Of a DNA stretch of 5,811 nt, positions 1 to 5,343 are shown piece by piece (positions within the stretch are counted from its first letter, which is position 1; each line of letters starts with the position of its first letter). The notes under the pieces are model-generated. The model was not told the origin of the DNA, ran no database searches, and saw nothing but the letters and a program-made list of their open reading frames with translations. The DNA lies in contig DNTA01000194.1 of the NCBI GenBank assembly GCA_003500135.1, positions 1 through 5,811 on the forward strand, in the 5' to 3' direction. This DNA is from Cytophagales bacterium. Its GTDB lineage: Bacteria > Bacteroidota > Bacteroidia > Cytophagales > Cyclobacteriaceae. The translations under genes and the position numbers were made by a program.

Positions 1-7
1 TTTTAAT

Positions 8-73
8 TACCGCCAACGGTCTGGCTATGCGCAGTGTCCCGAAGGGCATTGCGTATAGGTATTGTTGCCACAC
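8..73 (-). repeat. attC-like hairpin site J0, closing cassette A
   Basis: On the given strand AAC (15-17) and GTT (64-66) enclose a hairpin. The stem 25-36 (CTATGCGCAGTG) pairs with 47-58 (CATTGCGTATAG), with G.T wobbles at 29/54 and 34/49. It is topped by CCC-GAA-GGG at 38-46. Between AAC and the stem the left side has 7 unpaired bases and the right side 5. The arm 8-17 begins the next unit, outside the window (GTTGGCGGTA in gene orientation). The arm 64-73 is the end of cassette A. The form AACA...CGTT in gene orientation matches attC architecture, but the boxes deviate from RYYYAAC/GTTRRRY. At about 52 bp between the core triplets it is the shortest of the four sites. Confidence 0.6.
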
Positions 74-80
74 GTATTTT

Positions 81-428
81 TTATTTTTTCCATTTGCTCA
101 CGTCAGCTGAATAGTAATTTCCAAATTGTTGTAAGCTGTCCTTTGGTAAATCGTAGTTCACCAAACTAGGGTCATCTGAAGTAATCACAATTTCAAAACG
201 TTCATTTTCGAATTGACCGATTGCGCCAATTCCCCTTTGCGAAGCGTTTCTTACAGTTGTTCCCTTTGGGATTACAAATAGAGTCGAGTCTGACGTAAAT
301 ATTCCAATTTCAACTTCTTTTTCAAGTCGTCCAAGTTCATGAGAAGGACTGTTTATCCAATTCAGACCATACCCAACAATGAAGAGGACGTTTAAAAGAA
401 TCGATATTCTAAAAATCCATTTTTTCAT
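81..428 (-). CDS. Hypothetical small membrane-anchored protein (115 aa), cassette A second gene
   Basis: I do not recognise this protein. Residues 5-22 form one hydrophobic segment after a basic start (MKKWIFR). There is no cysteine for a lipobox, so an uncleaved N-terminal anchor with the rest outside the cytoplasmic membrane is likely. Residues 40-90 are rich in short beta-type stretches (IGIFTSDSTLFVIPKGTTV, RFEIVITSDDPSLVNY). The tail is polar. The ATG starts one base after the TGA of the upstream YiiX-like gene, so the two are surely co-transcribed and probably translationally coupled. The TAA lies only about 14 nt before the end arm of the cassette. Coupling suggests a partner or immunity-like role for the hydrolase, but this is inference and nothing in the residues shows a catalytic function. 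Confidence 0.75.
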   Translation of the reverse strand: MKKWIFRISILLNVLFIVGYGLNWINSPSHELGRLEKEVEIGIFTSDSTLFVIPKGTTVRNASQRGIGAIGQFENERFEIVITSDDPSLVNYDLPKDSLQQFGNYYSADVSKWKK

Positions 429-429
429 A

Positions 430-1107
430 TCAGTTAGATTTCACCGTTATGAGTTTGTCTGAGTTGAACATTGCTGCAGGAGAAATTACTTTCTCGTCCA
501 TTGGAATGTTCTCTCCATATCGTTCCTGCATTTTCGCTTTCACAATTTCATTTGTCAAGTCAAAATCTGAAAGTTGTTCAAGCTGTCCAATTTCAATATC
601 AACCGCTTGTTTGTAGATTTTCCATACGAGTTCAGAGCAGTAAATTTTATCGTCCGACCATTCAAAGTATATGTCGTATGATTTTCCATTGAATTGCTCT
701 CCAATCTGTTTCATAATGGTTAAGGTCGATTTTGTCAACACTTCGTCAGCGTTTTCAAGTCGTTTAATTACATAATGTCCGTTCTCTCCGCGATTTATCC
801 AATCTTTTAGTGGAGTTAGTTTTACGGGTTGAACAGCTTCGTAAACGAGGAATTGTCCGTCATTTTCGTAAATAATTCCCATGTGACTATACTTGGAGTC
901 AGTCGCCAATTGAATCGCTTTACTTTGACTTGATTGTGAAGTTTGGAAAATAATATCTCCGTTTTGGATAGACTGTCCGAGTTTAAAATTCTCAAGTCGA
1001 ACAGCGTCCTTTTTTACTCCGTCAGCAAATTGATACATTTCAGTTCCCCAATAGACGAGGAAAGCTAAAATTCCAATTGTCAAAATTGTCAGGAGTATTT
1101 TCTTCAT
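430..1107 (-). CDS. YiiX-like permuted NlpC/P60 (papain-fold) hydrolase, membrane-anchored
   Basis: This 225-aa protein carries the signature of the YiiX/YebB-type permuted NlpC/P60 group, whose members act as cysteine peptidases, amidases or lipid-directed acyl hydrolases. Residues 4-20 form a hydrophobic anchor or signal segment. The fold begins at NGDIIF (49-54), followed by SHMGII with candidate catalytic His75, VYEA with Glu90, and the downstream nucleophile motif IYCSELVWKIY with Cys157. His before Cys is the circularly permuted order typical of this group, so the enzyme looks intact. Its place is probably the periplasm or outer face of the inner membrane. It is the first gene of cassette A. 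The ATG follows the cassette boundary by 22 nt with only an A-rich tract between, so there is no room for its own promoter. The substrate cannot be read from sequence. Confidence 0.85.
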   Translation of the reverse strand: MKKILLTILTIGILAFLVYWGTEMYQFADGVKKDAVRLENFKLGQSIQNGDIIFQTSQSSQSKAIQLATDSKYSHMGIIYENDGQFLVYEAVQPVKLTPLKDWINRGENGHYVIKRLENADEVLTKSTLTIMKQIGEQFNGKSYDIYFEWSDDKIYCSELVWKIYKQAVDIEIGQLEQLSDFDLTNEIVKAKMQERYGENIPMDEKVISPAAMFNSDKLITVKSN

Positions 1108-1120
1108 TCGTTTTTTTTAT

Positions 1121-1261
1121 GTGTGGCAACGTTCTACGCATAAAAAGCGTGACAGATTCGTCAGAATGACGGGTCTGTCCGCAGTGCGTACTGTGAATAT
1201 ATTGATAAATATTGAAATATGTGAAGTTACTGGCATGCTTGTTTATGTGATGTTATAGGTA
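1121..1261 (-). repeat. attC-like hairpin site J1, between cassettes B and A
   Basis: AAC (1128-1130) and GTT (1252-1254) enclose a long imperfect hairpin on the given strand. CATAAAAAGCGTG (1139-1151) pairs with 1234-1247, with one bulged base (1241) and a G.T wobble at 1149/1236. Inside sits a second, very regular hairpin: ACAGA (1152-1156) with TCTGT (1174-1178), and CGTCA (1159-1163) with TGACG (1167-1171) around a GAA loop. TACGCA (1135-1140) could pair with TGCGTA (1185-1190) as an alternative fold. The loop carries CTGTCCGC (1175-1182), also found in J3 and nearly in J2. In gene orientation the left arm ends cassette B and the right arm starts cassette A. No gene lies in 1108-1267. Confidence 0.6.
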
Positions 1262-1638
1262 GGCGCGCTAACCGAGCGCAAGTCTAAGAGCGTCAAGTTT
1301 TAGGATTAATATGTCAAGGTCTGCAAGGTATTTTCCACGAGCTGACCAGCCGTCAAAATAGTCCGATCTAAATTTAGCATTGACAAGTCTAGTCAAGAAA
1401 CGCCTCCAAGAAGTCGATTCATCATACGTGACAAATCCTGCAAGTGAGTCGAGTCGCAATGTTATGTCTTCAGGGCGATCTTGAGAATTGGCATCGGCAA
1501 TCACTTGTCTAAGGTTGTCCAGGAAAATCGGGAATTTTATTTTGATGTCCGAGTGTGCCTTAAGTTTTTCGGCTTCGGTAAGTTTCTTATCAATAAGCTG
1601 TCGTAATTCTGCGTTGTCCATGAAGCGCTTACCTATAA
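1130..1638 (-). mobile_element. Integron-like gene cassette B (single hypothetical gene)
   Basis: A compact unit of about 0.5 kb holding one gene. It opens in gene orientation with GTTATAGGTAAGCGC (1639 down to 1625) and closes with the inverted copy, which reads GTTATAGGTAGGCGC at 1252-1266. That is 14 of 15 matches, the one difference being at base 11. The coding start is 18 nt from the opening GTT, and the stop overlaps the base of the closing arm. One gene, no promoter and self-complementary ends are the properties of an integron cassette. Mobility is inferred. Confidence 0.55.
1268..1621 (-). CDS. Hypothetical helical soluble protein (117 aa), cassette B
   Basis: I do not recognise this protein. 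I chose the ATG at 1621 (MDNAELRQ...). The longer reading from 1648 begins with a TTG codon, and its nine extra residues are encoded by the cassette-end repeat itself. The protein has no signal peptide or membrane segment. It looks mostly alpha-helical and charged: an N-terminal amphipathic helix (AELRQLIDKKLTEAEKLKA), a middle part with FVTYDESTSWRRFLTRLVNAKF, and a leucine-rich C-terminal helix (ADLDILILKLDALRLAL). No metal-binding or catalytic motif is visible. The stop codon at 1268-1270 lies just inside the closing arm. The gene fills its unit, as cassette genes do. A small cytoplasmic protein with a protein-protein or regulatory role is possible, but this is a guess. Confidence 0.7.
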   Translation of the reverse strand: MDNAELRQLIDKKLTEAEKLKAHSDIKIKFPIFLDNLRQVIADANSQDRPEDITLRLDSLAGFVTYDESTSWRRFLTRLVNAKFRSDYFDGWSARGKYLADLDILILKLDALRLALG

Positions 1639-1770
1639 CGTTCCGCAAACAAACTGTCGTAGTGGCTTGTCAGCCTACTATCTTGTCCGCAGTAGTTAAA
1701 GTTAGTTGAAATTGATAAAATGTCAATATACAGATTTGCCACTATGCAGTTTTGTTTGTTGTTAGCAAAC
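1630..1770 (-). repeat. attC-like hairpin site J2, between cassettes C and B
   Basis: AAC (1637-1639) and GTT (1761-1763) enclose a hairpin on the given strand. The arm 1646-1666 (begins CAAACAAACTG, ends GTAGTGGC) pairs with 1738-1758 (begins GCCACTATGCAG), with single-base bulges and a G.T wobble at 1659/1745. A small inner hairpin joins CTACT (1675-1679) to AGTAG (1691-1695), and TTGTCCGC (1683-1690) matches the loop octamer of J1 and J3 but for its first base. The unpaired stretch next to AAC has 6 bases on the left and 2 on the right, the same asymmetry as at the other sites. The stretch 1622-1771 holds no gene. Confidence 0.6.
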
Positions 1771-2416
1771 GTTACTTCTTCTCAGATAGATAGATTTTCG
1801 CAATATTAAGCTCACCATTTTCAACGTTGAAAAAGTAATCAATACGTGCATTCTTATACTCAAATGGTGGATTAAGTTCTAATCTATATGAATACAGCAC
1901 TTGAATTGTATCGTTATTGATTGATAAAATCTTCGATTTGCCAAGTGCACGAGGTATTTCTCGGTTTACTTCATACCATTCTTTTATATTACGGAGTTCC
2001 ATCGGATCAAAATCATACATGAAAGACTCTTTCGTCATTTCTTGTACAAGCTGAATTCTTGAGATGTCCCAAAACTTGCCATGAGCTACATACCAGTTTT
2101 CGATTTTGTCTAACTCGAGGCTATCTTGCCAATTTTCATATAAAAACGAGAATGGCCCAAATGAGATTGTGTCGGCAGACAAAGACATTAAGTCAAATGA
2201 CACGTCATAAATTACAGCGGCCATGTCTGCGTTATAGGTTTCTTCACAATTTAGTTTTCCATATTGCGAGTCTATTTCAACATTCCTAGAAATTGGGCCA
2301 AAGGCATCCCGAAAAAAGACTGGAATGTAGATAATAAAAGCAATCAATAGACCGAGAAATACAATTGTACTTATAATACATCCTTTTTTCACGTCCTCAG
2401 AAGTAATGTTTGCTAA
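1639..2416 (-). mobile_element. Integron-like gene cassette C (single membrane-anchored protein)
   Basis: One gene in a unit of about 0.8 kb. In gene orientation it opens with GTTAGCAAACATTACTTCT (2417 down to 2399). Its closing arm reads GTTAGCAAACGTTACTTCT on the given strand at 1761-1779. This is the longest end match of the window, 18 of 19, again differing only at base 11. The closing arm overlaps the stop codon and the last codons of the gene. The leader before the GTG start is 25 nt. Mobility is inferred from this architecture. Confidence 0.55.
1772..2392 (-). CDS. Hypothetical membrane-anchored protein (206 aa), cassette C
   Basis: I do not recognise this protein. It starts at a GTG preceded by CTGAGGAC, which contains an AGGA that may serve as a ribosome binding site. 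The basic start (MKKG) and a hydrophobic run at about residues 5-27 indicate one N-terminal membrane anchor. The remaining part of about 180 residues would face the periplasm. It has acidic, aromatic-rich segments (LENWQDSLELDKIENWYVAHGKFWDI is one such region) and ends with a probable beta-hairpin region (IDYFFNVENGELNIAKIYLS). No catalytic motif is seen. The stop codon sits inside the closing arm of the cassette, so the gene and the recombination-like site overlap by a few codons. The neighbouring cassettes are unrelated, so context does not reveal its function. Confidence 0.75.
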   Translation of the reverse strand: MKKGCIISTIVFLGLLIAFIIYIPVFFRDAFGPISRNVEIDSQYGKLNCEETYNADMAAVIYDVSFDLMSLSADTISFGPFSFLYENWQDSLELDKIENWYVAHGKFWDISRIQLVQEMTKESFMYDFDPMELRNIKEWYEVNREIPRALGKSKILSINNDTIQVLYSYRLELNPPFEYKNARIDYFFNVENGELNIAKIYLSEKK

Positions 2417-2543
2417 CGGCTCGGCTATGCGTAGTGCGGGATTTCAAAGCACTTCACTGTCCGCCTACCGTAAAGTTTATTTAATGTAATTACTTTCATA
2501 TCGGCACTTTCCCCCGCATTACGTATAGCCATTGTTGTGCTTT
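2408..2543 (-). repeat. attC-like hairpin site J3, between the R-M operon and cassette C
   Basis: AAC (2415-2417) and GTT (2534-2536) enclose the cleanest stem of the set. 2423-2440 (GGCTATGCGTAGTGCGGG) pairs along its full 18 bp with 2513-2530, the only irregularities being G.T wobbles at 2429/2524 and 2434/2519. The stem is close in sequence to that of J0, with wobbles at the same two places. The loop of about 70 bases carries CTGTCCGC (2457-2464) and an AT-rich tract. Read in gene orientation the site begins GCACAACAATGGC and ends GAGCCGTTAGCA, which resembles known attC ends (…AACAA / GCGTTAG…). It is the 3' site of the R-M unit and abuts the start of cassette C. Confidence 0.65.
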
Positions 2544-2636
2544 CGTGCTTTATTTTTTCTTCGTCCGTGCGTTGGCGTGAAAGCTCTTTGCAACCGCAGG
2601 AACGAGGATTGCAATGTGCTTGAATTGAGCACTGGA

Positions 2637-3737
2637 TTACATCGCAGAAATTATATTGTTCCACTCCTTTTTATGTTCAAATTTCAGAGCTGTATCATTT
2701 TCGATAAGGTTGACATATTTCTCAATGAACTCTGATGTATCGGTAAGCAGACGCAAATAATACTTCAATGAACTTGATAGTCCATTAACTATGACATGAC
2801 AGCCATGAATGTTTTTAATTCTTTCTATTTCAGCATCAATATTACCCTGTTCACTTTCCAAAACGTTTGCAGTTGACAGTAGATAATATCTATTTACCTG
2901 AGTAGTTTTAAATTTTTCAAATGCATCCTTTACTAATTGAGCTGTTATTGGTATTCCATGTTTTACTTCAACTGCTTCAAAAGCTCTATTCTTTTCGTCA
3001 ACAATGTCAATATCTCCGATTCTACCACTGCGAGAGTCAGCAGAAGTATGGCTTTCAATTTCAAGTAATGTTTTGTTCTCGAATCGTTTTGCTTCATGAA
3101 TTAAACATTGATATGCTGCGTAAAGAGCAAGTACAGGTAATCTAGAAGCCCCTTCGGCAGAATACTTGGTCTCGAAATGTTTATTGAGTAGAAAAACAAT
3201 TGTGGAAATTGGAAGATTTAACGGTTTCGCTAAATCAATTTCTTGACTATTTCTCTTGATTATGAGGCCTTGAAATAGAAAGCTGAGTATTTTTTCTAGA
3301 TCTTTTCCTGCTTGGATTTTATCAATTGTGAAAAGAAAGGCAGATTTCAAAGAGTCAGGACGAATAGCCCCTGAATATTTAGAATCATATGGTACTTTTT
3401 GTTCAAGCGAACGAGTCAGCCACCCACTTTCAGCCATTGACGGGAATTTGACCTCCTTTAAAAATGGCGTTACATATTTGGTGTCAAAAGTTCTCCCTGA
3501 ATAGCCACCATCAATACTCGTTTGGTGCTTGCGAATATCTTGTGAAGGGTACAGAGTCTTGTACACTATACTTGTTAATACGACAGTAAGAACTGCCTTG
3601 GAAGACTCTGAGCGGCTTAATATTTCAGATAAATTGTCTTGAACTTTTTGATCTAAATCCGACTTAATTTTGTCATCCGAACCAACGATAGCCATTGATT
3701 CGCTATATACTTTCTTTAAAAATTTTTCTGGTTCCAT
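2637..3737 (-). CDS. Type II restriction endonuclease, PD-(D/E)XK, possibly SacI-like
   Basis: A 366-aa protein directly after the methyltransferase. Its ATG shares the A of the TAA stop (TAATG), so translation is probably coupled. Residues 239-261 hold a PD-(D/E)XK nuclease core: RIGDIDIVDE (candidate metal ligand Asp242 or Asp244), then EAVEVKHG with Glu257 and Lys259. An upstream helix with HEAKRFE (214-220) may add an acidic ligand. The segment GGYSGRTFDTKYVTPFLKE (77-95) followed by MAESGWLTRSLEQ (101-113) resembles, from memory, the SacI family of restriction enzymes. I could not run a search, so the family is moderate confidence and the target site is unknown. It would cut DNA not modified by the neighbouring enzyme. 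No frameshift is seen. The gene ends about 100 nt before site J3. Confidence 0.75.
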   Translation of the reverse strand: MEPEKFLKKVYSESMAIVGSDDKIKSDLDQKVQDNLSEILSRSESSKAVLTVVLTSIVYKTLYPSQDIRKHQTSIDGGYSGRTFDTKYVTPFLKEVKFPSMAESGWLTRSLEQKVPYDSKYSGAIRPDSLKSAFLFTIDKIQAGKDLEKILSFLFQGLIIKRNSQEIDLAKPLNLPISTIVFLLNKHFETKYSAEGASRLPVLALYAAYQCLIHEAKRFENKTLLEIESHTSADSRSGRIGDIDIVDEKNRAFEAVEVKHGIPITAQLVKDAFEKFKTTQVNRYYLLSTANVLESEQGNIDAEIERIKNIHGCHVIVNGLSSSLKYYLRLLTDTSEFIEKYVNLIENDTALKFEHKKEWNNIISAM

Positions 3738-4960
3738 TACTTTTTTCGTGCTTTTAAAAGCTGTTCTTTTATCTGTTTACCTACAGCCTTAATCATTGGT
3801 ATAGCCACGGAATTCCCAATTTGTTTATAAAGCTCACCTCTGTTGTTGATTAAGCGGAATTTATCTGGAAAGCCCATAATTCTATAGCACTCCTGTATTG
3901 TTAGTTTTCTTACCTCACCATCATGGAGTATCCAAAATCGTCCTGATGATTCTTGTGAGGGTAGTGCTGGGTGAACTCCTTCTGTGGAATAAATTCGATT
4001 GGGCTGCTTATGAACACGGGAGAGGTGTTCTGTACCTGGACGAACTCCTGCTTTTCTGATTGCTTTATTTCTATAACCTGCGAATATTAGACCTGAGTCC
4101 TGTCTCTTTTGGTCTTCGAGGATTGTATATGGTTCATTCAGAAATTCAAATTCATTTTCGTCATCAAGAAATTCTTTTAAAATTGGCTTAGGTTGTTTTT
4201 CAAGCTTGGAAAAGTCAAATTTGCTTGATTTGTGACCTATTATTATTATTCTCTCTCTGTTTTGCGGAACTCCAAAATCGGAAGCATTTAGTACTTGTTT
4301 TGAGACAATGTAACCAAGCTCTTCAAGATGTTGAATGATTGTAGTTAGTGTTCTTTTCTTATCATGATAAACCAAGTGTTTCACATTTTCTAGAAAAACA
4401 ACTTCGGGTTTTCGCTTTTCAATTATTTCGAAGACATGGTATATAAGGGTCCCACGAGTGTCTTCAAATCCCTTCATTTTTCCTGAAATACTAAAAGGCT
4501 GACAAGGAAATCCTGCACATAGAATGTCGTGCTTTGGAACGATGTTGATATCCATTTTAGTAATATCACCAAATGGAACTTCTCCAAAATTCAGTTCATA
4601 TGCCCTTTGGGCATGATAATTAAACTCTGAAGTAAAAACGCATTTTCCTCCTAGTTCCTGTAACGGAATTCTAAACCCCCCGATTCCTGCAAACAAATCT
4701 ATGAAAGTGAATTCAGGATTTTCAGGGCTTGGAAATGGAACATCCCATTTTATCGGGAGAAGAGCTTGTAGTTCAGGCTCAGCTGCAATACTTAAATCTT
4801 CATTTATTTGATTGTAGTATGAAACAGCTTTTGCTTTATAGGACTTTGATACTCCATTTGTGTGGTTTTGCAAAAAATGTGTGAGAAAGGCCAATCCTTC
4901 GGCATTTCCGTTTAACGTATCGACTTCAAGCTTTTGTCTCAATTTTGAATATTCTACCAT
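3737..4960 (-). CDS. DNA (cytosine-5) methyltransferase of a type II R-M system
   Basis: A 407-aa enzyme that transfers a methyl group from S-adenosylmethionine to C5 of cytosine in the target site, protecting host DNA from the partner nuclease. The conserved motifs come in canonical order: motif I FIDLFAGIGGFR (86-97) for cofactor binding, motif IV GFPCQPFS with catalytic Cys153, motif VI ENVK (191-194), motif VIII QNRERIIIIG (233-242), motif IX RKLTIQECYRIMGFP (351-365), and motif X IGNSVAIP (381-388). The target recognition region lies between about 245 and 345. It ends with an ESSGRFWI segment, and its specificity cannot be read by eye. An N-terminal extension of some 80 residues precedes motif I. 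All catalytic residues are present. The gene starts two bases after the controller stop and overlaps the nuclease start by one base. Confidence 0.95.
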   Translation of the reverse strand: MVEYSKLRQKLEVDTLNGNAEGLAFLTHFLQNHTNGVSKSYKAKAVSYYNQINEDLSIAAEPELQALLPIKWDVPFPSPENPEFTFIDLFAGIGGFRIPLQELGGKCVFTSEFNYHAQRAYELNFGEVPFGDITKMDINIVPKHDILCAGFPCQPFSISGKMKGFEDTRGTLIYHVFEIIEKRKPEVVFLENVKHLVYHDKKRTLTTIIQHLEELGYIVSKQVLNASDFGVPQNRERIIIIGHKSSKFDFSKLEKQPKPILKEFLDDENEFEFLNEPYTILEDQKRQDSGLIFAGYRNKAIRKAGVRPGTEHLSRVHKQPNRIYSTEGVHPALPSQESSGRFWILHDGEVRKLTIQECYRIMGFPDKFRLINNRGELYKQIGNSVAIPMIKAVGKQIKEQLLKARKK

Positions 4961-4962
4961 AA

Positions 4963-5289
4963 CTAAAAGTCTATTTTACCTTGTTCGTGCTTTTTAAGTC
5001 TTAAGTATTTAGCTTTTTCTTCTGCTAATTTTAAGACCTCTCTGGGTTCTTCATATGAATAAATAAGTTCAGCAACAAGTTCACTACAAAATTCACATTC
5101 AAGCTCTCTAAGATTTAGATCAAAAGCATCGGCAAGCTTTGGGAGTATATCCTTAGGAATACTTCTTTTACCGTTTTCAATTTTAGAAAGAGTAGATTGG
5201 TCAATATCTAACGCTGCGGCTAATTTTGTTAGCGTCATTCCTGAACTGGTTCTCAATGAATGTATATACTCGCCTATAGTTTCTTTCAT
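4963..5289 (-). CDS. XRE-family HTH controller of the R-M operon (C-protein-like)
   Basis: A 108-aa DNA-binding protein. Residues 6-62 form an XRE/Cro-C1 helix-turn-helix domain: GEYIHSLRTSSGMTLTKLA leads into the scaffold helix, and DQSTLSKIENGKR (30-42) is the recognition helix. Residues 63-108 (ECEFCSELVAEL...) form a short helical tail that could support dimerisation. R-M controllers of this size and type delay nuclease expression until the methyltransferase has acted. Here the gene is first in the operon, two bases before the methyltransferase, so it could tune the whole set including itself. A perfect 16-bp palindrome 18 bases upstream of the ATG is a good candidate for its operator. 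It is somewhat longer than many C proteins, so a plain autorepressor is an alternative. Confidence 0.88.
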   Translation of the reverse strand: MKETIGEYIHSLRTSSGMTLTKLAAALDIDQSTLSKIENGKRSIPKDILPKLADAFDLNLRELECEFCSELVAELIYSYEEPREVLKLAEEKAKYLRLKKHEQGKIDF

Positions 5290-5307
5290 TGTCTTGAAAA
5301 ATTCATC

Positions 5308-5323
5308 TTGACAAATTTGTCAA
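5308..5323. promoter_or_regulatory. Perfect 16-bp palindrome, candidate operator for the XRE controller
   Basis: TTGACAAATTTGTCAA reads identically on both strands and lies 18 bases before the ATG of the controller gene. XRE-type controllers usually bind such dyads near their own promoter. A related, imperfect element lies further upstream at 5359-5372 (TTGACAGTTGATAA on the minus strand). Binding is inferred. Confidence 0.55.
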
Positions 5324-5343
5324 ATTCCAAGGAGTTTTCAAAG

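Larger units (their letters stand above)
17..1129 (-). mobile_element. Integron-like gene cassette A (YiiX-like hydrolase plus small membrane protein)
   Basis: This is the unit bounded by two G|TT points in gene orientation: its 5' end lies in the site at 1121-1261 and its 3' end closes in the site at 8-73. It opens with GTTGCCACACATA (1130 down to 1118) and closes with the inverted copy, which reads GTTGCCACACGTA at 64-76 on the given strand. That is 12 of 13 matches. Two genes fill it, with a 22-nt leader before the first ATG and about 14 nt after the last stop. Complementarity between a cassette's two ends is an established trait of integron cassettes. That this unit is mobile is inference, since no integrase is visible. 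Confidence 0.55.

Noticed and set aside
471..692. Plus-strand open frames opposite the minus-strand genes (also near 1488-1709, 2059-2289, 2532-2735 and 2921-3145)
   Set aside because: Their products have no domain character and they lie wholly or mostly opposite well-supported genes or repeats.
1622..1648. Nine-codon N-terminal extension of the cassette B gene (TTG start)
   Set aside because: It is encoded by the cassette-end arm and uses a rare start. The ATG at 1621 fits the neighbours' leader lengths.
8..2543. The repeated hairpins as a CRISPR array or as MITEs with a common terminal repeat
   Set aside because: The spacing is set by genes of different length, the repeats are not identical, and each unit has its own end sequence. 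None of this fits CRISPR or a single MITE family.
2588..2632. Small inverted repeats after the nuclease stop (TTGCAA pair, and GTGCT/AGCAC at 2616-2632), as a terminator
   Set aside because: The stems are only 5-6 bp and no T-run follows on the minus strand, so I cannot support a terminator call.
2425..2664. 79-codon open frame on the minus strand (GTG start)
   Set aside because: It begins inside the nuclease gene, runs through the J3 hairpin and has no protein-like features, so it is most likely a chance reading of the repeat.
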